Below, piece by piece: positions 18,891 through 27,201 of a stretch of 64,000 bases of DNA. The notes beneath the pieces were generated by a model. That model worked only from the letters and a program-made list of their open reading frames with translations. It ran no database searches and was not told the origin of the DNA. The stretch spans positions 275,897-339,896 of the forward strand of contig JABAQJ010000002.1 in NCBI GenBank assembly GCA_019186945.1, in the 5' to 3' direction. Positions within the stretch are counted from its first letter, which is position 1. The number at the start of each line of letters is the position of its first letter. Source of the stretch: Gemmatimonadaceae bacterium (GTDB lineage: Bacteria; Gemmatimonadota; Gemmatimonadetes; Gemmatimonadales; Gemmatimonadaceae). The position numbers and the translations under genes are program-made.

Positions 18891-20105
18891 TCACACCGGC
18901 GGTGCGGTGTTGGGCTTGCGCAGGTCTTCGGGCAAGCTGTCCAGCATCGCACGCAGATCAGTCGCACGACTGAGCGTCGTGACGAAGGTCAATCCGTTGA
19001 GCGAGACGACCAGAAGACCACTCACTCCGTAGAGCACGACTGTCGACGCCTCGGCATGCACGACGTTTCCGGTAGCATCGTGCAGCGAACACGAACCGAC
19101 GACGCCGTTTCCGTCATCGTCCAGCTCCCGGGCGCGCCGAAGCGACGCCCACGTTCCCACATCGTCCCACCCGAAATCTCCTGGCACGACGATCATATCG
19201 TGGCAACGTTCGAACAGGCCGCGTTCGATCGAAATCGACGCGATTGCCTGCATGAAGCCCTCATGGTCGCCGCGCGCCAGCAGAGGCAGGCCAGAAGCAA
19301 CCTCCGGCGTCCGTTCGGCAAGGGCTTCGAGCAGGACACGAGCGCGCCATGCGAAGATACCGCTGTGCCACAGCGCACCCCGACGCTGCAGGTACGCGGC
19401 GCGCTCCGCATCCGGTTTTTCTACGAACGAGAGGACACGTCGCGCGATCGGCTCCGCGTCAGACGGCGTCGAATCTGCCGCCTCGCCTGTCACGACGTAA
19501 CCGAAGCCGGGCTCTGGCCGCGATATCGGCACGCCGATGCCAACCAGCACGTCGTTCTGCGCCGCCAAGCGCGTCGCCGAACGCAGTGTGTCGTGAAACG
19601 CCGCTCCGAAGCCGATTGCGATGTCCGCATGCACACCACAGCAGATCGCTTCCGGCCCCGCCCGACGACGGATCTCGGTCGCACCCCACGCCAAGGCCGC
19701 CGCCGTGCCAGATGGTTCGGGCTCCACCAGAATGTTGCGCGCCGGTACGGATGGCAGAGCCGCCGCGATCGCCGGCGCAATGTCGCGACTCGTCACGACG
19801 AGCACTCGCTCCGACGGGATGAGTGGGTGCAGGTGGTCGATGGTCTCGGCGATAAGCGGGCGTTCGCTCAGGAGCGTTAGCAACTGCTTCGGTCGATGGG
19901 ACGAACTCAGTGGCCAGAATCGCGATCCGATCCCACCCGCAAGCACGACGGCCCAGATCGCCACTTCCGACTCGCTACCCGGCGCAGCCGCCGGATCTTC
20001 GGCAGTCAACAGTGCAGCGAAAGACTCGGTGGCATCCACCGCTCCTGCGAGCGATCCGTTCGCTGTCGATCTTGGGTCAAGCGGATCCCGGCGGGCGTCT
20101 GACAT
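18891..20105 (-). CDS. manC: Mannose-1-phosphate guanylyltransferase-like nucleotidyltransferase
   Basis: A 404-residue protein: an unusual 48-residue acidic/Ala-rich N-terminal extension, then the nucleotidyltransferase motif VLAGGIGSRFWPLSSSHRPKQ at 54-74, EPSGTAAA, FVEKPD, GIFAWRA and WDDVGTWASL, all typical of GDP-mannose pyrophosphorylases. The enzyme makes GDP-mannose from mannose-1-phosphate and GTP for surface polysaccharides. The usual PADH segment reads CCGVHADIAIG here, a clear deviation. No second isomerase domain is present. The start at 20105 is open and preceded by AGGAAC, but a later start within the extension cannot be excluded. It is divergent from the methyltransferase gene. 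Confidence 0.82.
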   Translation of the reverse strand: MSDARRDPLDPRSTANGSLAGAVDATESFAALLTAEDPAAAPGSESEVAIWAVVLAGGIGSRFWPLSSSHRPKQLLTLLSERPLIAETIDHLHPLIPSERVLVVTSRDIAPAIAAALPSVPARNILVEPEPSGTAAALAWGATEIRRRAGPEAICCGVHADIAIGFGAAFHDTLRSATRLAAQNDVLVGIGVPISRPEPGFGYVVTGEAADSTPSDAEPIARRVLSFVEKPDAERAAYLQRRGALWHSGIFAWRARVLLEALAERTPEVASGLPLLARGDHEGFMQAIASISIERGLFERCHDMIVVPGDFGWDDVGTWASLRRARELDDDGNGVVGSCSLHDATGNVVHAEASTVVLYGVSGLLVVSLNGLTFVTTLSRATDLRAMLDSLPEDLRKPNTAPPV

Positions 20106-20184
20106 TCTGAGAGTTCCTGAGCAGTGATCGGTCCGAATAAACTAGTACCGCCGGTTCGCTCTGTCCCTTCACGATCAGGAAAGC

Positions 20185-20994
20185 GTGATCTCCGATTCCC
20201 GGGTTCCGTCCGGCGCCGCGGCAGCGCCGGACGATGCCGATGCGGCCGTCTTCGACGGACTCGATGTCGCAGCACACCTCGGCGACCCGACGCGCAAACA
20301 GGCGTTCGTCACGCCGATGTTCGACATCGTCGCACCACGATACGACGACTTCACGCGGCGATTTTCGTTCGGCATGGATGCGCGCTGGAAACGAGATCTG
20401 GCGGCACGCGCCGTGTGCGCGATGCCAGCCGACGGAGGAGGAAACATGCTAGATGTCGCCTGCGGTACCGGCGACCTCGCATTTGCGTTCGCACGCGCGC
20501 GCCCTCACGCCAGAGTACTGGGTATCGACGCCAGCACGCGAATGATCGCGAGGGCGATCGAGCGATCCGGCGTCGACGGTACCGGACCGCGCTTCGCCGT
20601 TGGTGACCTCACCGTCCTCGGGCTACCCGATGCGTCGTTCGACGTCGTAACGGCAGGATACGCCTTGAGGAACGTCCCCGTGTGGCGGGATGGAATCCGG
20701 GAACTCTCTCGCGTTCTCCGGCCTGGAGGACGTCTGCTGGCGCTCGACTTCTATCTGCCGCCGTCTCGTCTATGGCGAGCGCTGTTCCTTACCTACTTGC
20801 AGGTCGCCGGAAACGTTGTCGGGTGGCGCTGGCATGGTCGAGCAATCGTGTATGGCTACATCGCGCACTCGATCCGCGCCTTCACGACCGCGGACGATTT
20901 CTCAGCGGCCCTGCTCGAGTCCGGTTTCGTCGAAGTTCGCGTCCGGACGTACCTGGCTGGCGGCATCGCGATTCATGAAGCGATTCGCGGCTGA
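20185..20994 (+). CDS. ubiE: Demethylmenaquinone/ubiquinone C-methyltransferase family
   Basis: A 269-residue SAM-dependent methyltransferase. Marks are FDIVAPRYDDFTRRFSFGMD near 46-65 (the UbiE opening YD..N..lSfG), SAM motif I LDVACGTGDLA at 89-99, GIDAS, and the family segment TAGYALRNVP followed by EL.RVLRPGGRLLALDF. UbiE/MenG methylates the quinone ring in the last step of menaquinone synthesis. The GTG start at 20185 has AGGA six bases upstream. The usual GIRNV is ALRNV here, within family variation. A menaquinone role fits the multiheme respiratory genes elsewhere in the window. Confidence 0.85.
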   Translation: MISDSRVPSGAAAAPDDADAAVFDGLDVAAHLGDPTRKQAFVTPMFDIVAPRYDDFTRRFSFGMDARWKRDLAARAVCAMPADGGGNMLDVACGTGDLAFAFARARPHARVLGIDASTRMIARAIERSGVDGTGPRFAVGDLTVLGLPDASFDVVTAGYALRNVPVWRDGIRELSRVLRPGGRLLALDFYLPPSRLWRALFLTYLQVAGNVVGWRWHGRAIVYGYIAHSIRAFTTADDFSAALLESGFVEVRVRTYLAGGIAIHEAIRG

Positions 20995-21004
20995 GACCGC
21001 GTTG

Positions 21005-21454
21005 CTAGCCGGGTCCGGGCGTGCAGATGCGGCCGTGGTACTCGTCGACGTGGATCCGAAACAGCGCGTCGCGGCCGGGGAGCGGGTCGTCCGGAGTGAA
21101 GGCGTCCGGCAAGAGGCGCCGGTAGACCGCGATGGCCTGGGCCCGCGCTTCCGGATCCACCATTTCGTCGTCGAGCCAGTAGACCGTCCCCTTTACGACG
21201 ACACTTCGCCAGCGGAACATCTCGTCCACTTCGTCGATTTCGAAGGCCACCCAGGGACGGTGTGCGAGCATCGTGAGTTTCGTTCCGGCACCGGTGCGCG
21301 CGACGACCCACGGATCTTCGTACACGTAGTGGATCGGCTCGACATCGACGCGTCCGCGACCGGTGAAAGCGAGGCGCCCGTGATTATGCGATCGCAGGAG
21401 CTGCTGGCACTCCTCCTTCGAGAGGTGCCGGAACACCAGAGTGGATGACGACAT
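21005..21454 (-). CDS. Pyridoxamine 5'-phosphate oxidase-like flavin split-barrel protein
   Basis: A 149-residue protein matching small FMN/F420/heme-binding split barrels: FRHLSKEECQQLLRSHNHGRLAFTGRG, VEPIHYVYEDPWVVARTGAGTKL, WVAFEIDEVD and WRSVVVKGTVYWLDD. Such proteins reduce or bind flavin-linked substrates and are often called nitroimidazole-resistance-like. The ATG at 21454 has GGAGG upstream; a start at 21517 is open but lies inside the upstream kinase gene. It is the last gene of a six-gene leftward run and follows the PAS-GAF kinase by ten bases. Confidence 0.78.
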   Translation of the reverse strand: MSSSTLVFRHLSKEECQQLLRSHNHGRLAFTGRGRVDVEPIHYVYEDPWVVARTGAGTKLTMLAHRPWVAFEIDEVDEMFRWRSVVVKGTVYWLDDEMVDPEARAQAIAVYRRLLPDAFTPDDPLPGRDALFRIHVDEYHGRICTPGPG

Positions 21455-21464
21455 GCGGCCTCCG

Positions 21465-23327
21465 TCAGGTCCGTTGTGGTGCCGCGACCGCGTCACGAGC
21501 GATGCCGTCAGCAGCAACTGGGATAGTGAATGCGAACGTACTGCCTTTGCCCGGTGCGCTGGTCACCGTCAGGTGTCCGCCGTGCTTGTCCACGATCCCC
21601 TGGGCGATGGCGAGTCCCAGACCGGTTCCCAGCGTGCGCGACGTGCGCCGAGCATGCCAGTATCGGTCGAAGATGTGTGGCAAGTCTTCCCCGGGAATCC
21701 CGATCCCGGTGTCGGTTACAGCCACCTCGACCATGGAACCGTGGAGTCGTGCCACGATCGTGACGCTGCCACCGCGCTCTGTGAACTTGATGGCGTTGCC
21801 GACGAGATTGGCCAGCACCTGAATGATACGGGTGCCATCGACGTCGAGGAACGGCAAGTCATCCTCGACGTCGACGCGAATCGCGATCCCTGACGACTCG
21901 GCGGCCTCACGGTGCATGTCGAGGACGCGTTCGACGAGGTGAGCCAGGTTCTGAGGCGACCGTGTGATCCGCAGGTGACCGGACTCGATCGTGGACACGT
22001 CGAGCAAATCCTGGATCATCCGATTCATGATATCCGACGACTGCAGGATCGCCCGGGCAAGATCCCGCTGCGCGCGTTCGTCAGTCGGCGGAGAATCCAG
22101 CATGACTTTCGCGCACATGGAGACGGCGCTGAGCGGGTTCCGCAGATCGTGCGAGACGACGCCGAGGAGTTCGTCACGCGCCCGGCCCGCCCGCTGGGCG
22201 GTTTCGTACAGCCACGCGTTGTCGATCGCGACACCCATCAATGCCGTCAGCTCAACGGCAAGATGCGCGTCCCGTTCGCCATAGACACGACTGGCATCGG
22301 TGGAGATCAGCGTTAGCGCGCCGGTCACGCGTCCGCTGGCCGGCAACGGGGCCGTGATGTAACTGCGCACGCCGAGCGACGCCACCAGCCCATCGGCGCC
22401 GCCATCCATGGCGGCGGCTTCGGGGTCGATAGTCGCAAACACCGGCGACTCGTCATCGACCACGCTCGACACCGGGAACGGTCGATCGGCAAGTGTCGGG
22501 AATCGTCCTTCGAGCTGCCGGAGCAGTCTGGTGAGGTCGTGGTCCTCGTGGACTGATGCGATACGTCGTGTTCCTCCGTCGGCCATGACGATGTCAAGAA
22601 TGCAGCAATCCGCCATGTAGGGGATCGGCAGATGGACCACGCTTCGCAGCGTGGCCTCGTAGTCGAGCGACCGGCCGATAGCTGCCGACGCGTGCGCGAG
22701 GAAGCGGTCGTCTCCTTCCGTCCGTCGACGCTCCGAGATATCGCGCAGGACGACCGTGAACAGCATGCCGGTGGCGGTCTCCAGGCGCGAGATCGAGGCC
22801 TCCGCGGCGAATTCCTCGCCCGACTTCCGCCGCCCGACGATCGTCTGCCGGCTCCCCATGCGGCGCGCGACCTCCGGCGCGTGCGCGAAATCGGCGACGT
22901 GCCCGGCATGTCGCTTCCGCAAGCGCTCGGGCAACAGCATGCCTAACGGCTTTCCCAACGTTTCGGCGGACGTCCAGCCGAAGATTTGTTCGGCCCCCTC
23001 GTTGTACTGGACTATGTCCTGGTTCTCGTCGATCGAAACGATCGCGTCGGCGGCAATGGCGAGAATGCCCGAGAACTTGTGTTCCGACGCCCGCAGATCG
23101 TTCTCGATGCGCTCCTTCTCCCACAGCGCATGCTGCGCCTGCCGCAAGCCGACTGTGGCCAGCACACTTCCGAGGAGACACAGCACGAGCGCGACCGTCT
23201 CCGGTACGTCGAAGGGCACCGACCGGGTGCGCTGCGCCACGAACAGGAGCACGGAGGCAACTATCCCCAGTGCCGCGGCCAGCGCCAGCAACGCCGTAAG
23301 AGCGGACGGCCGCGACGTGGAGTACAT
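21465..23327 (-). CDS. Membrane PAS-GAF sensor histidine kinase
   Basis: A 620-residue kinase with two N-terminal membrane segments (about 9-31 and 42-62), a PAS domain (ILAIAADAIVSIDENQDIVQYN...IFGW, about 85-205), a GAF domain (about 215-370), HisKA with VVSHDLRNPLS (His393) and HATPase_c with NLVGNAIKFTERGG, DTGIGIP and TGLGLA. There is no receiver domain and the adjacent genes encode MlaD and a flavin protein, so its partner regulator is elsewhere or is the NarL-type protein of the same run. Signal unknown; PAS plus GAF could bind a redox or small-molecule ligand. Confidence 0.88.
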   Translation of the reverse strand: MYSTSRPSALTALLALAAALGIVASVLLFVAQRTRSVPFDVPETVALVLCLLGSVLATVGLRQAQHALWEKERIENDLRASEHKFSGILAIAADAIVSIDENQDIVQYNEGAEQIFGWTSAETLGKPLGMLLPERLRKRHAGHVADFAHAPEVARRMGSRQTIVGRRKSGEEFAAEASISRLETATGMLFTVVLRDISERRRTEGDDRFLAHASAAIGRSLDYEATLRSVVHLPIPYMADCCILDIVMADGGTRRIASVHEDHDLTRLLRQLEGRFPTLADRPFPVSSVVDDESPVFATIDPEAAAMDGGADGLVASLGVRSYITAPLPASGRVTGALTLISTDASRVYGERDAHLAVELTALMGVAIDNAWLYETAQRAGRARDELLGVVSHDLRNPLSAVSMCAKVMLDSPPTDERAQRDLARAILQSSDIMNRMIQDLLDVSTIESGHLRITRSPQNLAHLVERVLDMHREAAESSGIAIRVDVEDDLPFLDVDGTRIIQVLANLVGNAIKFTERGGSVTIVARLHGSMVEVAVTDTGIGIPGEDLPHIFDRYWHARRTSRTLGTGLGLAIAQGIVDKHGGHLTVTSAPGKGSTFAFTIPVAADGIARDAVAAPQRT

Positions 23328-23335
23328 GCCCCCGG

Positions 23336-24340
23336 TCAGAAGATCCGGACCTGGATGTACCGCTTCGGATTCCGCTGCAGGTCCGCGAGGAAACTGCGGA
23401 ACTCCTTCAGCAGCGAGTCGGTGTTTCGATAGAGCGACGAATCGTTGACCAGGAGACCTAACGACCCCTGCCCGCGATTGATCCTGGTCACGATCGAGTC
23501 GCTGCCGACGATGAACGAATGAAGTCGTTCCTGCGATTTCCCCACTTGCTCGGAGATCGTCAGGAGGTTGCGGCTCGCTTGCCGCAGCTGACGGGCGGCG
23601 TCAGCCGCGTCCGAGACAACCTTATCGACCTCGCCGCGCGACGTCGACGAGTCGAAACGAGTGACCACGCGCTCGAGCTGACCAGCGGCATGGGCGAGCG
23701 ACTGCACGCCGGCCCGCACGTCGCCAGAGACCGAATCCAGGTTCCGCGATTGTTCGCGCACGGTTCGCGCGAGCACCGACGACAGGTCGGAGAAGTTGCG
23801 TATCGAACCGCGCAGTTCCGTCGCAGCCCGATCGTCGAATGCTACCTCGAATCGCTCGGCGACCGACGCGACATCCCCAGCGATGCGGCCGGCGACGGCG
23901 GTCAGTTTGGCGATGTCCGGGAGCGTCGCGCCGGGTAACACCGTCCCGCCCTGGGCCGCATCCGCCAGTTGACGCTGAACGTCCGCATCCCTGGGCACGC
24001 CATCGCGCCCCAGCACGGTCGCCTGCCACTCTCCGAAGACACTCGCCTCGTTGAGCAGGACGACGGGATTCTCGGGCAGGCGCACAGCTGGATCGAGACT
24101 CATCCGAACCTCGACCCAGCCACCGTCCGCCAGCGCCATCGACTCGATGCGCCCGCTGCGCACGCCGCGAATCACCACGGGCGTCCCCGGCCTGGCACTG
24201 CCCACATCCCGGAAGCGCGCGATGAACTGTGTTTTCCTCTGGCCGATGTCCGCCTGCTTCATGAACACGATGCCGGCGGCAATCGCGACGATGGCGCCGA
24301 GAATCGTCAGGCCGACGACGAAATCGTTGGCGCGTTTCAT
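23336..24340 (-). CDS. mlaD: MlaD/MCE-domain lipid transport substrate-binding protein
   Basis: A 334-residue protein with a single N-terminal membrane helix (FVVGLTILGAIVAIAAGIVFM) followed by the MCE domain (FIARFRDVGSARPGTPVVIRGVRSGRIESMAL, about 38-115). The C-terminal half is a long helical region (ARQLRQASRNLLTISEQVGKSQERL). MCE proteins form rings in the periplasm that carry phospholipid or other lipids between membranes for an MlaE/MlaF ABC transporter. Its ATG overlaps the stop of mlaE (ATGA), so both are made together. MlaF is not adjacent. Confidence 0.87.
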   Translation of the reverse strand: MKRANDFVVGLTILGAIVAIAAGIVFMKQADIGQRKTQFIARFRDVGSARPGTPVVIRGVRSGRIESMALADGGWVEVRMSLDPAVRLPENPVVLLNEASVFGEWQATVLGRDGVPRDADVQRQLADAAQGGTVLPGATLPDIAKLTAVAGRIAGDVASVAERFEVAFDDRAATELRGSIRNFSDLSSVLARTVREQSRNLDSVSGDVRAGVQSLAHAAGQLERVVTRFDSSTSRGEVDKVVSDAADAARQLRQASRNLLTISEQVGKSQERLHSFIVGSDSIVTRINRGQGSLGLLVNDSSLYRNTDSLLKEFRSFLADLQRNPKRYIQVRIF

Positions 24341-25128
24341 GTCTGTCTCCCGAGGAGCCAGACCACAGCCCAGAAGGCGTCAAGAACGAGGATCATGACC
24401 GCCGAGTACACGACCGTGCGGGTCGCGGCCTGCCCCACGCCCTCTGCCCCGCCACGCGCAAGCATTCCCTCGCGGCAGCCAATGAACGTTACCACTGCTC
24501 CGAAACTCGCTGACTTGACCAAACCATATTCGACGTCGAATCCGAGAAAGAATAGTCGCGCACCCTTGAAGAACTCCACCGTAGTGAGATCCAGCAGGGC
24601 AACGGAAGCCAGCCACCCAGCCCCGATACCGACCACCATCGCTATTCCCACGACAACGGGGAACATCACCGTGCCCGCGAGCACACGCGGGAGTACGAGG
24701 TAGGCGAAAGGATCGTAAGTCAGCGTCTCCAGGGCATCGATCTGTTCGGTCACCTTCATTGTGCCAAGCTCGGCCGCGATCTTGGCCCCGACACGGCCGG
24801 CGAGCGCTAGTCCTGTCAGCACCGGAGCCAGCTCCATCGTGATCGTCTTCTGGACCAGGGTTCCAACGAAGTACAGCGGGACAGCCCGTGTAAAGGCGTA
24901 ACTGGCAAGGAGTGCGAGCACCACGCCCGTGAACATGGCGATGTACGATGCGATCGGCAGCGACCCGACGCCTAACGTGCGCGCGTGGAAAGTCGCGACC
25001 GGTGCCCAAGTGCCGACGTCGACCACGGCACGGCCGGTGTCCGCAGCGAAACGACCCGTGCGTCCCAACCCTTCGACCGCGGCGTTCGCGTAACGCCCGA
25101 GCGATTCGATTAGCGCGCGCGACCGCAT
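24337..25128 (-). CDS. mlaE: MlaE-family ABC lipid transporter permease
   Basis: A 263-residue membrane permease with the conserved MlaE core: YFVGTLVQKTITMELAPVLTGLALAGRVGAKIAAELGTMKVTEQIDALETL, followed by YLVLPRVLAGTVMFPVVV and FGAVVTFIGCREG. It has five to six hydrophobic segments. It is the inner-membrane part of an Mla-type lipid transporter with the MlaD protein downstream (4-base overlap). The expected ATPase MlaF is missing next to it; the gene on the other side is a NarL-type regulator. The ATPase may be encoded elsewhere. Confidence 0.9.
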   Translation of the reverse strand: MRSRALIESLGRYANAAVEGLGRTGRFAADTGRAVVDVGTWAPVATFHARTLGVGSLPIASYIAMFTGVVLALLASYAFTRAVPLYFVGTLVQKTITMELAPVLTGLALAGRVGAKIAAELGTMKVTEQIDALETLTYDPFAYLVLPRVLAGTVMFPVVVGIAMVVGIGAGWLASVALLDLTTVEFFKGARLFFLGFDVEYGLVKSASFGAVVTFIGCREGMLARGGAEGVGQAATRTVVYSAVMILVLDAFWAVVWLLGRQT

Positions 25129-25149
25129 GGCACCTCCGTGACGGCGCCG

Positions 25150-25809
25150 TTATTGACTCAGCAACCCAAGCCGGAGTGCAAGTTGTACGTAGTCCGCGCG
25201 GTGCGACAGCCCAAGCTTCTCGTTGATGCGCTGCTTGTACGTGTCGACCGTCTTGGGGCTGATGAACAGGCGTTCGCCGATTTCGGGTGCGGAGTATCCC
25301 TGTGCCGTCAGGCGCAGCACGTCTCGTTCGCGTTCCGTCAGTCGTTCGAACCGTTCCCGGTCGACCTGATGCGGATCCTTGCGCGTCAGGCCCTTCGCCA
25401 GCACGCGTGCCGCCGTGGGTCTGACATAGACGTCGCCCTTGGCCACCGCGCGCACCGCGTCCACCAGTTCGCGGTCGGCCGCGCTCTTTACGAGGTAACC
25501 CGCGGCCCCGGCCTCGAGCAGCGGAACGAGGAAGTCCTCCTCCGGATGCATCGTCAGGATCAAGACGCGCGTAGCTCCCCCCTTGGCGACGATCTCCTTC
25601 GTCGCCTGCGTACCGTCCTTCACATCCATGGAGAGATCCATGACGACAACGTCGGGATTGAAGCGGTCCACCATCGCAACCGCTTCCTGGCCGTTGCGCG
25701 CCTCGCCGATGACGTCGATATCCCGGGCCGTCCCGAGCACGGCCTTCAGCCCGGCACGCACCACCGTATGGTCGTCAGCCAGTAACACACGAATCACGTC
25801 GCTGCTCAT
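25150..25809 (-). CDS. NarL/LuxR-type response regulator
   Basis: A 219-residue regulator: receiver domain with VLLADDH at the N-terminus, phosphoacceptor Asp58 in VVVMDLSMD, and a C-terminal LuxR helix-turn-helix (LTERERDVLRLTAQGYSAPEIGERLFIS, about 155-215). Its ATG overlaps the stop of the upstream kinase (25806-25809), so the two form a cognate pair. It lies 21 bases before mlaE, so it may control the lipid transport genes it is transcribed with. Confidence 0.9.
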   Translation of the reverse strand: MSSDVIRVLLADDHTVVRAGLKAVLGTARDIDVIGEARNGQEAVAMVDRFNPDVVVMDLSMDVKDGTQATKEIVAKGGATRVLILTMHPEEDFLVPLLEAGAAGYLVKSAADRELVDAVRAVAKGDVYVRPTAARVLAKGLTRKDPHQVDRERFERLTERERDVLRLTAQGYSAPEIGERLFISPKTVDTYKQRINEKLGLSHRADYVQLALRLGLLSQ

Positions 25810-26957
25810 TGCCGTACCCCCGGTTCGCTTGTTGCAACTGCCGACATGCCGTCGCGTCGCTGCTGTTGCCCGTTCGAGGATACCTCGGTCGGGACAGTCA
25901 TCGTTATGCGCGTACCTCCAACCTGCCCGCGCGCGCTCTGGATCTCGAACCCGCCGCCCACCAGCGCCGCCCGTTCACGCATCGTGTAGATCCCCATCCC
26001 GGGCCTCCGGCTTTCCGCTTCCACGACGTCGAACCCGGTACCGTCGTCTTCCACGTCGAGACGAGTCACGCCCGCGCGCGTGGTGACGTCGATCACGACG
26101 CGTCCCGGATGACCATGGCGGACGGCGTTGCTCACCGCTTCCTGGGCGACACGGTAGAACACGGTCACCAGATCGACCGGAACGGCAGTGGTGCTCCCGT
26201 CGCTCTTGACGACCACCGGTATGCGCGTCCGTTGGGTGACCTCGCGCGCCAGGTGCTCGAGCGCCGGTACCAGGTCGCCGTGCTCCAGTATTCGCGGATA
26301 CATCGTGTGGGCGAGCATCTTGATCTCATCCAGGACGCCTGCCGTAATCTGTCGTGCACGTTCGATCCGCGCGGTCAACGCTTCATCCTGGTTCGAGCGC
26401 GCGATCGCACTCAACTCGAACGCCAGCCCGGCCAGAGTCTGGGCTGCCGAGTCGTGGAGTTCGCTCGCGATCCGCGCGCGTTCCGCGTCACCGGCCTGCA
26501 TGACGTGCGACGCCATCGCGCGCAACCGCGCACGATCGCTGATGAGTCCATCCAGCAGCGCATTCACGGCGCCGCCGATCCGCAGCAGGTCCGTGTCCGC
26601 CACGTTCGAGTGCGGGACGCGGGCGCTCAAATCGCCACGCCAGATACGCTGTGCGGTGACCTCCAGGTCGTTCAGCGGTCGGAGCGCAACCAGAACCAGA
26701 ACCACGTTCACGACCGACGCCACCGCCAGCGCGATCGCCAGCACGATCGCCAGCTTGGGAGGCCAGACGATCCCCTGCCCCATCCGCGTCACCACGAGGG
26801 CGGTGACGATCGCCGCCACGACAATGATGGCGTTCGCTCCCGCGATCTTCGCTGCCAAGGGCACGCGCAGAAACCGCTCGACGAGCCGCGACTGCGTGCG
26901 AGCCACCTCCAGCCCAGGCTGCTCCACGGGCCGCGCCGGGTTCCGGCTCGTTGTCAT
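25806..26957 (-). CDS. NarX-type membrane sensor histidine kinase (HisKA_3)
   Basis: A 383-residue kinase with two adjacent membrane segments (about 36-60 and 67-93), a HAMP-like linker (LRPLNDLEVTAQRIWRGDLSARV), a HisKA_3 dimerisation domain with ERARIASELHDSAAQTL (His168) and an HATPase_c domain (VAQEAVSNAVRHG, DDGTGF, GMGIYTMRERA). There is almost no periplasmic loop, so it probably senses within the membrane. The ATG at 26957 is preferred to a TTG 16 codons upstream. It is the first gene of the leftward run 26957 to 21005. Confidence 0.88.
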   Translation of the reverse strand: MTTSRNPARPVEQPGLEVARTQSRLVERFLRVPLAAKIAGANAIIVVAAIVTALVVTRMGQGIVWPPKLAIVLAIALAVASVVNVVLVLVALRPLNDLEVTAQRIWRGDLSARVPHSNVADTDLLRIGGAVNALLDGLISDRARLRAMASHVMQAGDAERARIASELHDSAAQTLAGLAFELSAIARSNQDEALTARIERARQITAGVLDEIKMLAHTMYPRILEHGDLVPALEHLAREVTQRTRIPVVVKSDGSTTAVPVDLVTVFYRVAQEAVSNAVRHGHPGRVVIDVTTRAGVTRLDVEDDGTGFDVVEAESRRPGMGIYTMRERAALVGGGFEIQSARGQVGGTRITMTVPTEVSSNGQQQRRDGMSAVATSEPGVRQ

Positions 26958-27150
26958 CGTGCCCTGCAATGATGGACCTGAAGTCACGGTTGGATGCAGT
27001 CGCAAAGTCCCCCACTATGCCCGGCGCCCGCGGATGAGCGTGGTGCCGCTCGGTGAAGCCTAGTTTTCGGTGCCGTTGGTGTGACCAGTGGAATACGGTC
27101 CAATCTGTCCGAGATTCCCCTACCTCAACGGCGAAGCCGCAACGCACGAC

Positions 27151-27179
27151 GGGCACCCTCCGGTATCCCGGGGGTGCCC
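27151..27179 (-). terminator. Hairpin downstream of the universal stress protein gene
   Basis: GGGCACCC (27151-27158) pairs with GGGTGCCC (27172-27179) around a 13-base loop, 23 bases past the stop of the leftward stress-protein gene. No T-tract follows, so it may be a 3' stabilising hairpin or an atypical terminator. Confidence 0.5.
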
Positions 27180-27201
27180 GCCAGATTCAACGCACCACGA
27201 A

